Shown here: positions 10,731 to 22,340 of the stretch, one piece after another
Position numbering within the stretch: position 1 is the first letter of the stretch
Layout of the letters: every line of letters starts with the position of its first letter
From: Blepharisma stoltei
Taxonomy: Eukaryota > Ciliophora > Heterotrichea > Heterotrichida > Blepharismidae
Assembly: GCA_914767885.1 (NCBI GenBank)
Contig: CAJZBQ010000051.1
Span: 752,001 to 816,000, forward strand
Length of the DNA stretch: 64,000 nt
Direction of reading: 5' to 3'
Notes under the pieces: generated by a model
What the model was told of the DNA's origin: nothing
What the model saw: only the letters and a program-made list of their open reading frames with translations
The model's database searches: none
Made by a program: the position numbers and the translations under genes

Positions 10731-13700
10731 TTATCTGCCTTGAACTAAAGTCTGCAAATAAGCTGCGACAACGCTATCAAGCTCATTCCTATACATTTTC
10801 TTTATTTCGTCTGACAGCTCTGCGATTATTTTGAGCCTTAAGTCTCTCTTTGTGGAGGTCAAATTTACAAGTGCTTTGGCAGCCATTCTTTGTCCATCAA
10901 TATTGCTGTCTCTTAATAGATAAATTAAAGTATTGATCCCTCCGCAGTACTCAATTTGAGGTTTAAGGTAATCTCTTAATGATAAGCCTGCTAGACATGC
11001 TGCAGCTGCATTTCTGTAGTCGCTTGAAGCTTTATCTGAAGTGCAAGCACCTATGAAAAACCTGATATGATTTTCAAAAATTGCATCAGGGACCTGAGAT
11101 TCTCCTGGATCAGCAAGTGTTGCGAGTGCTCTCATTCCGACTTCATTGATTCTTTGGTATGGTGACAACTTATTTCAACTTAAACGATTAAACTGCCATA
11201 AGGGGGCAAGCCCACTAGCTTTGGCCTAGTCTTGGCTCCAAGTAACAACCCCATCGCCCCATGAGACTAAAGAGGGATGAAAGGTCGCCATTTTGGATTT
11301 CTGATCTGAACCGCCTGCCCAAGTGATCAGCTCCCTAGGGTAGAGCCACGCCTCGGATTTCAATTTCCGTCAAACGTCACCATTTAATTTTATGGTGACA
11401 AGGAAACTGCAATTAAAGATGGTATATCAAGAGTCCTTTTTCCAAGCTTTAATAGCTGCTCAAGAAGATCAATGACAGCGATTTGAAGCTTTGAGGAGAC
11501 TTCGTTATAAGCTTTGACGAGTCGAGAAAGGCCATTTTGTTGAGCTGCATCTTCTGCCCTTGCACGGGTTATTCTGGTGCTTAGTCCTTTTAGTAATTGG
11601 TATTGCAAATTTTCATAATTAGCAGGGACTGGGATTTCTATCAGCCCGAAAAGCTTTAAAAACAGATCAGAATTTTCAAGGGAGATGTCAAGAGCCTCAT
11701 CCATAACAGTCTCTAAGTTATGCAAGCCGAAACAGATCATTTCAAGAGTGTTAGAAGGAGAAAGCATCTCTATGTAGTCAGCAATCATTCTTCCCATTTC
11801 AGTTTCAGGAAGACGTGTTTGGTAGCCTCTGTTTTGGTCTCTAGAGTCGAAACGAGGAGGTTGGCTAGGGTTCTGGGACTGGATTTTAGCTTCATAGCGG
11901 TTTGGGTTAGGGGCTGGATCTTGATGTCTCTCTCTTGATTGGCCTTTTAATAAAGATTCTCTTTTTGCCTGAGCAGGCACGGGTTCTGAAATATTCTGCT
12001 GCTCCCATCTTGGTTCTTCTCTTCTCGCAGGAGCTTCATAGGCTTCTCCTTTGCTTAAAGCTGCAATAATTCTAGTTAATTTCGCTTTTCCTGTGGTATT
12101 CAGACCCCTAGTAGCATTCATTAATTTAGCCATAATCGTTTGAGTTTTAAAGCTAGACGTAAAAAGGGGTCCTTTAGCCCTTACGAGATAAGGGATTTAG
12201 GTACAATAAAAGATCATTTTTTCACTGTTATCCGAATCAGACTCATCACAGAAAAAAAAATTAATTGGCACCTGGCATCACGCAATCTACTGAGTAAATT
12301 TACAGTCAAATTTGGCGTTAAATTTGTTTTTTTATTTATAATAAAAAGAATTCAAGAACTCAGCAACAAAAGAAACCATTCTTTAATTAAGATAAAAATC
12401 TGTTCAGATCGTAAAAATAGAGATCCTAGCTTTTAACATGAAAGCGAATTCAGGAAGTCAGTTGATTGCAAATACTGGCTCACAGTATGTGGAAACTAAT
12501 GAATGGTTCTCTAATAGCAATACGAAACGCTTATGTAATTGATAAGACAATTACTGTCTACGTTAGAATAAAGAACTGAATTCGTTTCTTCATGAGAGAA
12601 CTGTTTATCATATAACAGAAAAATCGGTAAAAGTCATATGTCTATGCGCATTCAGATACCTATATTTTGCTGCATAGGCACGCAACGCAGAGTGTAGCAA
12701 ATTAGATAATTTTGGTGCACATTTGAACTATATACTTTATCCTAATTTCGTATTTTACTGACATATAAATACAAAACTAATATGACCATAATTCACGAAC
12801 CGATTCTTTCATAGGAATAAGAATTAAATATTTCATTATCTTTACTGTGAAATGGTTCTCATTAAAAAAAAAAAATTTTTTTACGCAAAAAATATAGCTG
12901 ATACAAAACCCCTGTATATGGTGTTTTACTGTACATAGACCCTCTTAATGAATTTATTAATATTTAGTATTTGAATTAGTGAGAAAATTCTTGATAACAT
13001 TAATTAATTTACTATTTTTATAACTGAATAATATTTAGAAAAATTAATCAGGTTTTCTATAATTAAATTGCACATTTAAATTTTTTTATTTTTAAGTTAT
13101 ACTGTATATTTGGGCCATTTTTATAATTGAAGCGCGAAATATGAGCTATTTATTATATAAAGCTCGTAATAAGTTATTGAATATAGCAGTGAATGAATTT
13201 AGCACATATTTAAAAGAGATAATTTAGATTAAATGAGTGCTATTATATATATTATTTAGGTATTATAAATTTTTTAAATAAGTTTTAATCATAAATATTA
13301 CTGTATCTATTAGTTTAGTGCAAAATGATACAGAAAAAAATACTAATTATGTCCAATTCTCGCATTCTGAAACATTATAAAGACAATAAAGCAATTTCCA
13401 TAAACATAGCACAGTAGATTAATCAAAATGTTGCTGATATTTTTTGCGTAAAAAATTTTTTTTTTTAATGAGAACCATTTCACAGTAAAGATAATGAAAT
13501 ATTTAATTCTTATTCCTATGAAAGAATCGGTTCGTGAATTATGGTCATATTAGTTTTGTATTTATATGTCAGTAAAATACGAAATTAGATAAAGTATATA
13601 GTTCAAATGTGCACCAAAATTATCTAATTTGCTACACTCTGCGTTGCGTGCCTATGCAGCAAATATAGGTATACTAATTGACCAAGAATAGCCCACTAAG

Positions 13701-15248
13701 GAGCCATTCTTGGTCTGCCAGAAAAAATTTTGATAAAAGATCCTAATCTGCCATTACCACTGAGTTTTGGTGTTTCCAAATTTTTTGGGCAAGCCAAATG
13801 CAATAAAAAAAATTGTTCTTTTGCGCGATGATGCATTTGGCTTGTCAAAAAAATTTGGCAACATCAAAACTCAGTGGTAATGGCAGAAAAGATCCTAATC
13901 TGCCATTACCACTGAGTTTTGGCGTTTCCAAATTTTTTTGACAAGCCAAATACATCATCGCAAAAGAACAATTGTTTTTTATTGCATTTGGCTTGCCCAA
14001 AAAATTTGGAAACACAAAACTCAGTGGTAATGGCAGATTAGGATCTTTTTGTCAATTTTTTTTCTGGCAGACCAAGAATGGCTCCTTAGTGGGCTATTCT
14101 TGGTCAATTAGTATATCTGAATGCGCATAGACATATGACTTTTACCGATTTTTCTGTTATATGATAAACAGTTCTCTCATGAAGAAACGAATTCAGTTCT
14201 TTATTCTAACGTAGACAGTAATTGTCTTATCAATTACATAAGCGTTTGCGTATTGCTATTAGAGAACCATTCATTAGTTTCCACATACTGTGAGCCAGTA
14301 TTTGCAATCAACTGACTTCCTGAATTCGCTTTCATGTTAAAAGCTAGGATCTCTATTTTACGATCTGAACAGATTTTTATCTTAATTAAAGAATGGTTTC
14401 TTTTGTTGCTGAGTTCTTGAATTCTTTTTATTATAAATAAAAAAAAAAATTTAACGCCAAATTTGACTGTAAATTTACTCAGTAGATTGCGTGATGCCAG
14501 GAGCAAACTAAATTTTTTTTTCTATGATGAGTCTGATTCGGATAACAGTGAAAAAATGATCTTTTATTGTACCTAAATCCCTTATCTCGTAAGGGCTGAA
14601 AGAGCCCGTAAAAAGTCTGCTTCTCATGCAGATTTCTAAAATATCGATAACTGCTTGCTGGACAATGCTATCTCTATCCATAAGCTCCATAACTCAGTAT
14701 TGTAATACAGTAATTAGCATACTGAGAAGGTTGCTATAAGAGCGGTCGTCTAATAATCTTACTGTTCCTTCATGAATTCCTTTTGTCAAAATGGTACATA
14801 CACTATGCAATGTTGCAGGGTTTTGGGTAAAACCTAGTGGGAGGATACTTAAAATCAATTCTTCTGGAGGCTGGTGGGCTACAACAGCGGCTTCTGACAA
14901 TTTGCCAACAATGTTTTCTTGAATTGTAGAGAGCATTGATAATAACTCATGAGTATCATGAGCTGATATAAAACCAGGCCCATTTTCATCAGGAACTGCT
15001 ACAATTCTATCATCGTTCTTCAATAAATCCCCTACAAAAGAAGTGTTAGATAAGCTGTAACCGTATTGATCATCAACTTTTCCACAAATGAATGGCCTTT
15101 CAATTGGAAAAAGCTCAGTGAATTCTTGCTCAATCTTCCTTTTGAGCATTGAGATTTTAACAGTAGTCTCAACCATAAGAATAAGCTTCTTGTACTCAAT
15201 TTGTGAATCTGAGTGTTTTAATAAGGTCACATATAATCGAATACTCAT
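10731..15248 (-). CDS. Armadillo-repeat protein with ubiquitin-like N-terminus, interrupted by a 2.4-kb IES and a retroposon
   Basis: After removing IES 12158-14606 and retroposon S4 (233 bp with one TSD), the gene reads 611 aa. Residues 1-95 resemble a ubiquitin-like fold (IRLYVTLLKHSDSQIEYKKL, then FICGKVDDQYGYSL). A helical ARM/HEAT-like stretch follows, then a low-complexity Arg/Gln/Pro linker (about residues 240-310) and more ARM-like repeats (MRALATLADPGES, RNAAAACLAGLSL, MAAKALVNLTS). TGA at 14694-14696 reads as Trp. A scaffold role is likely but no named family is recognised. The stop is 8 bp from the Rab ATG, same strand. Confidence 0.75.
11169..11390 (-). mobile_element. SINE-like retroposon S4 in the ARM gene, 11-bp TSD
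   Basis: Flanked by tatggtgacaa at 11158-11168 and 11391-11401. The minus-strand 5' end is aaatggtgacg, like S5. Removal joins IAVSLSP to YQRINEVGMR. At 222 bp it is among the shortest copies. Confidence 0.82.
12659..13669. mobile_element. Nested TIR element 1 at the centre of the ARM-gene IES
   Basis: TA-flanked. Left end cctatattttgctgcatagg is mirrored by cctatgcagcaaatatagg on the right, with inverted arms of about 250 bp around an AT-rich core of about 500 bp. No coding capacity seen. Confidence 0.75.
13674..14111. mobile_element. Nested TIR element 2, itself holding two inner palindromes
   Basis: TA-flanked ends carry gaccaagaatagcccacta and its mirror image. Inside are two near-identical inverted-repeat units (about 13750-13884 and 13898-14037), each bounded by ctgccattaccactgag and its complement. 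This is a third nesting layer. Confidence 0.75.
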
Positions 15249-15400
15249 TTTAAATGCAATACAAACTCATTTATATAAAAGAAAATTATATATTGTCATA
15301 GGACAACTCTTCAAATTTCTATAGGTTTTTAGCATCTAAAATTGGCAAGAAACTGTGTAAGATAGATTTGAGATAAAAAAAATATTTCAATTTCCTGTAG

Positions 15401-15521
15401 ATGGCGCTGCTTTGGCCTTGATTTTCCTACTGGAAAATTTTTTTGTTCGCCAGTATCATATGGTTTGGTCAAAGCAAAAAATTTTCCCAGAGGGAAAATT
15501 AAAGCCAGAATAGCGCCATCC
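15401..15521. mobile_element. Short MITE in the intergenic region (about 120 bp)
   Basis: Terminal inverted repeats of about 45 bp start gatggcgct and end agcgccatc. The repeat lies between the divergent ARM and PKG genes (15249-15785). The rest of that 537-bp gap is AT-rich with nothing else recognised. The 15329-15523 ORF is a shadow of this repeat. Confidence 0.65.
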
Positions 15522-15785
15522 ATGAAAATCCCTTATTTAGATTTTCCCGACATGTTCATAATTTCAAAAAATCTACAAACCCAATTTTGAATTTAACTAT
15601 TTTCAACTTTGCAATATGTTGCAAAAATTATTAAACCTATTTATTATAATTAAAGGCTATAACTATCGATATCATGGCTTTGCTTTTCTTTTTTGAATTA
15701 TAGTTGAACCTATAGCACGCCATTATTGTCCTCACTTCTGAAATTTAGACCTAAAAATAAATCTTATAACTGGAAATAAAGTAAA

Positions 15786-18700
15786 ATGGGTGTCTGCATG
15801 ACAATTAATAGAACTCTAGGCAATACTTCAATTTCCAAGCGACAAATATTAAGTACCGCAATCAACCTTCCAGAAGAAGAAAAAAAGCAAGCTGATAATT
15901 TTTATCTAAAGGTTGGCGAACGAAAAAAAGTGAAAAAGAAAGGACCAATCGGAGACATGAGATCAGAAGTAGACTACACAGTAGATGCCCCATCTGCACA
16001 AATTGCTGATAAACCTAAAAACTTAAGGGACTGTGAAAATATTCGAGCTTCCTTAGGGCGTCACTTCATTTTCAATAGTTTAACAGATGAGCAGCGTGAA
16101 GTCATTATAGACCAAATGAAACATTACACATTGGGCCCAAATGCAATTATTTTCGAACAAGCCCAGCCAGGAAACAACTTTTTCGTTGTGTGTACAGGAA
16201 AATTAGAAGTATTAATAAACAATAAAAGAGTAAATGTCCTCAGACAAGGCGACAGCTTTGGGGAGCTTGCTCTTCTGCATGATACGCCCAGAAGTGCAAC
16301 TGTAAAAACTATGGAAAGAAGTACGCTATGAGGAGTTGATAGAAAAACTTTCAGGTCTGCTGTAGAAGGCATAAACTCTTTGAATTATCAAGAAAATTTG
16401 CAATTTATTGAAAGTATCCCAATTTTTAAAATTTTGACACCTCAGCAAAAAGACTCCTTGGTTAGCTCTTTGTCAATACACAATTTCAATCCTCAGCAGA
16501 AAATCGTGAATGAAGGTGACCCTGGCGATTTGTGCTATATAATTAAAGAAGGAACAGTGACTTGTAGCAAAGATGGAGTAGAAATAAGAACAATGGGAAA
16601 GGGTGATTACTTCGGTGAACAGTCTTTATTGAATAATTGTTTAAGGACTGCAAGCATAACTGCTAGTTCACCAGTCAAGTGCTTAGTCCTTCTTCTTTTA
16701 AAGCGATTATTAACATTAAAAATTTGGGAAAACTAATTTTCTTTAAGTGCGAGTAAAAATGTTTTAATCTAAATATTTTTATAAGAATCAGTTTATATAT
16801 AGTTAATAATGGCATAAAGAGAATTCTATTAAAAAATATAATGCAACAGTTTCACTTATAAAATTTTAATTGAATTAATCCAAAAAAGTTTAAAACAAAA
16901 AATTAACCTCCTTTAAAAGCAAACAAAAAAATCTTACTTGCAACTAAAGGTGGAAATTAGCCATTGGCAGAGAAAATTTAACCAAAGTCCTTGGAAACAA
17001 GCTACAGCAGATAATTTATATTAACTCACAAAGAATTGCGCTAGAGAAAAGTCCTCATTTTGCTCGCTTAACAAAGGAACAGATAGAAAATATTATAAAG
17101 CATATCAAGATATTCACTTTTTTGAATGGGCAAACTGTAAATAGCTCAGAAAACGAAAAAGGGAAATTATTGTGAATTTTATTAAAAGGATCACTCCGAA
17201 ACCAAGAAGGAGAAACCTTATATCGTGATCTGGTTTGCTTTGGAGATTCAGAAATTGTTAAAGAGCCTGAAGAAGCCAACTATGAAGAAATATTTGCAGT
17301 CGGGGACGTTGTGATTGGAGTTGCGACACGAGCTGATTTTGAGTCAGCAATTGGAGGCCCATTCCACGAAGTCATCGTAAAAAATGACGCTTTATACGTA
17401 CTTAAAAAAGTAAACATTTTCAGAGAGCTGCCTAACGATAAAATATTTTCTCTGCTAAATGAGCTAAAAATTGAAGACTTCGAAGACCACCAAGTTATTT
17501 TCAGAGAAAATGACCCTGGAGATTCCTTTTTTATTGTGAAAAATGGAAAAGTGGATGTAATGAAAAATAATGTATATATCAGGACTATCACAAAGCATGA
17601 CTATTTTGGAGAAAGGTCAATTCTCTTCAATGAAACAAGAACCGCTACTATTACGGCTAAAGGGAACGTTTCGTGTTGGGTGCTTCATCAGCAGGACTTT
17701 CTGAGTGCTATAGACGACAAAATTAGAAACCTTTTGTTAAAGAGAATTCAGCTTCAGGACAACAAGGTTCAGCTTGATGATTTATATATGATAAGAACGC
17801 TTGGGAAAGGCATGTTTGGGATTGTGTTTTTAGTAATGCATAGGGATAAGCAAACAAACTATGCACTTAAAACTGTTTCACGTAAAAAAATCGACAGATT
17901 CAATATCCAAGAAAATTTGGTGCTTGAGAGAAAAGTGCTGATGCAGCTTGATCATATTATGATCTTAAAGCTCATCAAAACCTTTAAAGATGCAAAAAGA
18001 ATTTATTTCTTAACAGAATGTACACACAAATAAAATGGTGACTTATCCAAGATTTCCTTTTCCCATACCGTCGGGGGCTTTTTAGTCTAACTCCCCCCCA
18101 AGATAGAGACATTTTACAAAAATATCTCTATTGGAAGGGTTTTTTTGAAAATTTTTTTTAAAATAAAATCTATTTAAAAATTTTATATAATTTTTTTTAA
18201 AAAATTATATAACATAAATTTAAATAAAATCCAAAAATATTGTTTTATTACATTACATTAGAATTATTACGCTTTACGTCCACCAAGGAGGTCAGCAAGA
18301 ACCGGACCTATCACCTTATCTTCCACCTGTCGGGCCCACAGGCCGCCGGTCCAACCTGCTTTGTTTCACCAGGGCAGGCTTGGAGGGGTGTTACCGACTT
18401 CGAAGACTCATGAGTGTGCTACTGTCCGTACCTTGACGTAGTTGCCATTCCGAAAACCCAAAAAATGGATTTTCTGGTAGCTCTCGGCAAAAAGGAAAAC
18501 AAGTAGCCCAGGACGTAACGCCTGGTTTCACGCTAGGGAGTTGCCCGATGGGCCGTGCGGCTTTTCTGGGCTTCCCCTTTCCAACTACCTGCCTCCTTTA
18601 CCCTACGAGGTAAGATCCATCCCAGGAGATAAGCTTGGGCTAGGCTCTGAACACAACCAGGATTGCTTACCTAGCATTGCTGCTCACTTCTAGAATGGTA

Positions 18701-20119
18701 AAACCTTGCCGGATATAATTAAAATATGAGTCGAGGCTGCATGGCCTCCCGGCCATGCCCAGACGAAGACGCCATATTTTAATTAAGAATATTGTTTCAA
18801 ATTTTATATTTAATCAAGAGGAAGGTTAATGAAAATTCCATTTTAGTTGCTTGAGGCTCAACCCCCTTAATGAATTCGCGCATTATATGGAAAATTTCAA
18901 TATAAAAATTTATATAAGAAAAATTTTCAAAAATGTCACTATTGGAAGGTGGTTTTTTTTACCCAAAAAATATAAATTTTCCCTATTTTTCCCAGTAAAA
19001 AATGTCTTGATCTTGGGGGGAAGTAAGAGAACTTTGTATCCTTTTTTTGTTCTTCCTAGCAGGGACAGCACGACAGGTTTTTTTTTTACCCCGACTCATA
19101 TGCAAGAAGACCAGGTTTAGAAAAACAACTCCACACTTCTGTATGAAAATAGTAATGGAGACCTGAAGGAGAATGCGGGGTCCCATCTCCGGTAGATGAC
19201 GCCGACTTCTAGAAATTGCCAAGGAAACACCTAGGTGCGTCTCTCCAAGAGATCTGACGTCGCCATTTTTTTGTGATATCGACAGAAAAGGGCGTAAATG
19301 CAAGCCGATGCCTAGGGCGAGGAGCCTGAAGCTGACAAGGTGGAGAGAGGCTGAAATAAACCCCGAAGACCTAATCTAACAGAATATGTAAAAGGTCAAG
19401 ATCTATTTGACGTACTTCGGCAGATGGGAATAGTAAGCGAGAGAGACTCAAGATTTTATTTTGCGTGTCTTGTAGCCATACTAGAACATCTCCATGAAAG
19501 AGATATTATTTATCGAGATCTGAAACCTGAAAATGTCATGATTGACGAAGATGGCTATCCAAAGTTAATTGACTTTGGAACAGCCAAAATTGTCCAAGGA
19601 AGGACTTATACAGTTGTTGGGACTCCTCATTATATGGCTCCAGAAATAGTTACTGGGAAAGGGTATGGTATTGCAGCTGACTACTGGAGCTTGGGAATAA
19701 TGCTTTACGAATTTTTATGCGGAGGCGTTCCTTTTGCAGAAAATGAGGAAGATCCTTGTAAAGTATATGAAAAGGTCCAAGCACATGTAATTGAATGGCC
19801 GTCTTGGGTTGATCAAAATTTATCTGCAAGGCCTCTTATAGAGCAGCTTTTAAGCAGAAACCCCTCATTAAGAAATGGAGGAAGTATAGAAAAATTGAAA
19901 GCAAACCCATGACTAAGTCCTATGAATTGGGAAAAACTGTTAAGCAAACAATTAATACCTCCATTTGTTCCTCCATCAGATGAAATGGGGATGGATCGAT
20001 TTTTAGCTAACGTCCCTATGGATGAATTCATTTCAGCAGAAGAAGAAAGCACAGAAATTCCAAAAGGACCCAAAAGACGCAAAGCTCAAGTTAGTCCTAA
20101 TTGGGATGCAGATTTTTAG
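15786..20119 (+). CDS. cGMP-dependent-type protein kinase with four cyclic-nucleotide-binding domains
   Basis: 897 aa after removing an IES (16684-16957) and a composite retroposon insertion (1366 bp with one TSD). TGA at 16329, 17173 and 19910 reads as Trp. N-terminal MGVC is a possible myristoylation/palmitoylation signal. CNB domains lie at about residues 90-190, 205-310, 320-430 (degenerate) and 440-560, with FGELALLHDTPRSA and FGERSILFNETRTA phosphate-binding cassettes. The AGC kinase domain at about 572-835 has GKGMFGIVF, YALK, YRDLKPEN, IDFGTA and GTPHYMAPE. The tail ends SPNWDADF. Four CNBs resembles apicomplexan and ciliate PKGs; ligand preference is not shown by sequence alone. Confidence 0.9.
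16684..16957. mobile_element. IES in the PKG gene (274 bp)
   Basis: TA at 16684-16685 and 16958-16959 within TTAG on both sides. Excision joins SPVKCLA to IGRENLTKVLGNK, completing the second CNB domain. AT-rich with stops in all frames. Confidence 0.85.
18088..19023. mobile_element. CTCCC-family TIR element nested in retroposon S5
   Basis: TAA at 18088-18090 and 19024-19026. The ends are ctcccccccaagat and its imperfect complement, followed by inverted AT-rich arms. Same terminal signature as the elements at 31395, 49285, 52124 and 55975. Confidence 0.75.
18246..18787 (-). mobile_element. Retroposon S6 nested inside the nested IES, 10-bp TSD
   Basis: Flanked by aatattgttt at 18236-18245 and 18788-18797. 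On the minus strand it begins taaaatatggcg and ends in a (TAATG)n tail. Its 3' end gacgtaaagcg matches S2 and S9. The order retroposon, IES, retroposon shows three insertion events. Confidence 0.75.
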
Positions 20120-20174
20120 AAGAAGATTTAAAGTTTGACATCAATTCGTTATCATTACTATTAAATCTGGAGGC

Positions 20175-20951
20175 TTAACATTCATGAGCACTCAACATTT
20201 TCATCTAAATAAAAAGTACCTTTGTAATATTTCTAATATCATCTCTTCTTTTTTCATGAGGAGCTACATAATTGTTCTTTCTGTAGTCATGGGAAGCCTT
20301 GACGACCTCAAAATCTTTTTGAGGTGGGTTTAAATTTAATTTTCTCCCTTCTCGAGTATTTAAGGTATTTGAACGCAAAAAGGCATTTGACTTCCATTCT
20401 CGCTGCCTCTGATTAAATAATGCAACAGGATCGCTCTTTTTCTTTTTAGTTGTTATTGGAGTCGCGAAAAATGAAGGCGTTTTGGGGAATTTTGCACTTT
20501 GAGGGCGATATATTTGAGGCTTAGCGGTGTGTGGCCTTTGTGGCGCTTCTTGAGCTTTTTCAACTCTGACTGGAGGGCCTAATTGGTTTTTCTTTTTTCT
20601 GATTTCTTCAAGGCGCTTTCGAATTTTTTCTCTTGTGTCTTCTTCTTCTTCCTCACTTAGCTCTTCATCTTCACTTTCTGCTTCTCTTATATCTTCCCTT
20701 CCTGAATTTTCCTCTTGATCCTCATCCTGCTCTTCTCCTTCTTCCTCCTCACTTTCTGAATGGTACGATGGCTCTCGCTTGTATCTTGAAGGCAAATAAT
20801 CCTCTTCTTCCTCTTCATCTTGCCTATAGTCAGGATTTTCCTTATTTTCCTCTATTTCTTCTTGCAATTTTTTTGAATTCCTGTATTGGTTATTTTCTTC
20901 CTTTAGCTTTTGAAGTAGGCGGTCGATATCTCCAATTCGCTTATTTTCCAT
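20175..20951 (-). CDS. HYLS1: HYLS1-like centriolar/basal-body protein
   Basis: 253 aa after removing a 15-nt intron (20205-20219). The N-terminal half is a Glu/Asp-rich low-complexity coiled coil. A conserved-looking stretch KKKSDPVALFNQRQREWKSN at about residue 165 and the C-terminal YVAPHEKRRDDIRNITKMKM resemble the conserved blocks of HYLS1, a protein needed for ciliogenesis at centrioles. Without splicing the ORF ends prematurely. It converges with PKG, 55 bp apart. The family call rests on these two blocks recalled from memory and needs a profile search. Confidence 0.55.
20205..20219 (-). other. 15-nt intron in the HYLS1-like gene
   Basis: Minus-strand GTACTTTTTATTTAG. It holds an in-frame TAG; splicing extends the ORF by nine residues. 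Confidence 0.75.
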
Positions 20952-21152
20952 TTAAATTAATATTACTTCCCATAATGTACAACAGGTATATACACAAAAT
21001 CTTCCATTGAATGAGAGTAGTGATGCTGACTCGACTATTATGCAATGAGCAGTCTTTGTGCATTATTAAATAGGTAGTTTTTTAAAATAATAATCAATTA
21101 AAAAAGTATGGAAAAATTTGCCTAATTATGGACTTCAGACATTGTTCGTTAT

Positions 21153-21962
21153 TTAATCAGATGAGAGATGGGAGTGAGAAGATTTCAATGGAATTCGAGT
21201 CGCCTTAATGGGAGCTTTATAAGGATTTTCCCTTGAGAGAGACTTAATGCTTCCTTTTGTCTGGGTATTTCTAAATAACCCTTACTTAAGAGGAGTTCTG
21301 TCAGGTGACCTTGATCTGATCACATAGACTGGTGTTCTAGACCTAACGGCGTCGCTTTTCGTCCTCAAATGTGTAGGTATTCTTTTTGGCGAAATTTGTT
21401 TGGAACTGGTTCTTTTTAAAATCTCTGAGTTTGTATTTTCGTATGCTAATGCATAATTTTTTCTACATATTCTATACATTTTCTTATAGCTGGTATTGCT
21501 AACTCTGCTTTTCGATTTTGGATATATCGTCATAGAATCGTTTTGTGACTTAAGCCCTTTATGAATTATTGGAAGTGACTTCTCTAATGTCAAGCGCTGC
21601 TTGATAGGAGTAGGATAAAAGGACTGCAATGGTCTTTGCATGCTTGTTGATGATCTTTTTCGGCTTTGGCTTGCACCTTGCTGCCGAGGAAATACATAAT
21701 GAGAATTAAACCATCCAAGTTTATTTTAGCAAAATATGTCTAGACCTTTCATGCGTTTAAATTATATTGAAAAATCAATATTAAGAGATATAACTTTCGA
21801 TTTCCTGTATTTAGATTCTATTTCCTCTCTGATTGATTCATCAATATCAGAATTATAAGGAGTTTCCTGAAGAAAAGTATTGTCACACACTGAGCTCAAA
21901 GAGCTAACTGTGCTTTGAAGCCTATCAGTGATTTCTTGATTCATTGTTCGAACTTGCTCCAT
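21153..21962 (-). CDS. Hypothetical basic protein (245 aa), one short IES and one intron
   Basis: Starts at ATG 21962 (MEQVRTMNQEITDRLQ). Removal of a 57-bp IES (21722-21778) and a 15-nt intron (21271-21285) gives one frame to TAA 21153-21155. The N-terminal 65 residues are acidic and helical; the rest is Ser/Arg/Lys-rich (SRTPVYVIRSRSPDRTPLK). No family recognised. The basic, phosphosite-like C-terminus could bind microtubules or nucleic acid, but that is a guess. The exact IES cut is one of a few frame-equivalent TA pairs. Confidence 0.6.
21271..21285 (-). other. 15-nt intron in the basic protein gene
   Basis: Minus-strand GTAAGGGTTATTTAG. Splicing removes the in-frame TAA and adds about 38 residues of similar composition. 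Confidence 0.75.
21722..21778. mobile_element. Very short IES (57 bp) in the basic protein gene
   Basis: TA at 21722-21723 and 21779-21780. Removal leaves ISLNKLGWFNSHY in frame. Alternative TA positions a few bases away on the right edge also preserve frame. Confidence 0.6.
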
Positions 21963-22178
21963 TTTAGAAATGTTAAACTTTCAGTTGTATTTTCATTATA
22001 AAGTATTTTGAGCTTATAGATACAGGTAAAACTTGGGGTTATTCAAAATTAAAAAATAGTTATCTCCAATTTTCAGAATTTAAAATTAAGCTAGAATAGT
22101 ATATTATTAAAATGAATTAAGGTTTAATAATAGCCAGATTAATTTTAATTGAGGCATCTTATACCTTTGCATATTAAT

Positions 22179-22283
22179 TTCTATGTGTATAGGGGTACCA
22201 ACAAGGTGCTAACCCTATCCCAACATTTTGGTTGGAAATGATCAATTACTGGCCGCACTGATCACCCTATCAGTATCCCTACA
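22179..22283 (+). ncRNA. Candidate structured RNA or short hairpin element
   Basis: A 14-bp closing stem can form between gtgtataggggtac and gtatccctacacac (one mismatch, one G-U). Inside are hairpins ccaac/gttgg and tgatca/tgatca, giving a three-way-junction-like fold. It lies between divergent genes, is less AT-rich than its flanks and has no ORF. It does not match tRNA (no T-loop GTTCRA), nor any RNA family that I know. A small inverted-repeat element is the alternative. Confidence 0.3.
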
Positions 22284-22340
22284 CACAGATCCCTTCTTAA
22301 TTAAAGATTCTATGATTATTCAAATTAAAGGGGGCTTAAA

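Larger units (their letters stand above)
12158..14606. mobile_element. Large palindromic IES in the ARM gene with nested MITEs (2449 bp)
   Basis: Bounded by the direct repeat CGTAAAAAG (12158-12166 and 14607-14615). The arms 12168-12657 and 14114-14605 are inverted copies of each other. The original hairpin centre is a TA into which two further inverted-repeat elements are inserted (12659-13669 and 13674-14111). Removal joins MRSRLFTSSFKTQTIMAKLMN in frame. Confidence 0.9.
18020..19376 (+). mobile_element. Composite retroposon S5 in the PKG kinase domain, 9-bp TSD
   Basis: Flanked by taacagaat at 18011-18019 and 19377-19385. It starts aaataaaatggtgac and its last 250 bp match the 3' part of S10 (shared region ending agaggctgaaataaacc). 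A 936-bp IES (18088-19023) is inserted near its 5' end, and that IES holds another retroposon, S6. Removal joins KRIYFLTE to YVKGQDLFDV in the kinase fold. Confidence 0.85.

Noticed and set aside
22179-22283. tRNA gene
   Set aside because: No T-loop, D-loop or anticodon arm pattern; closing stem is too long.
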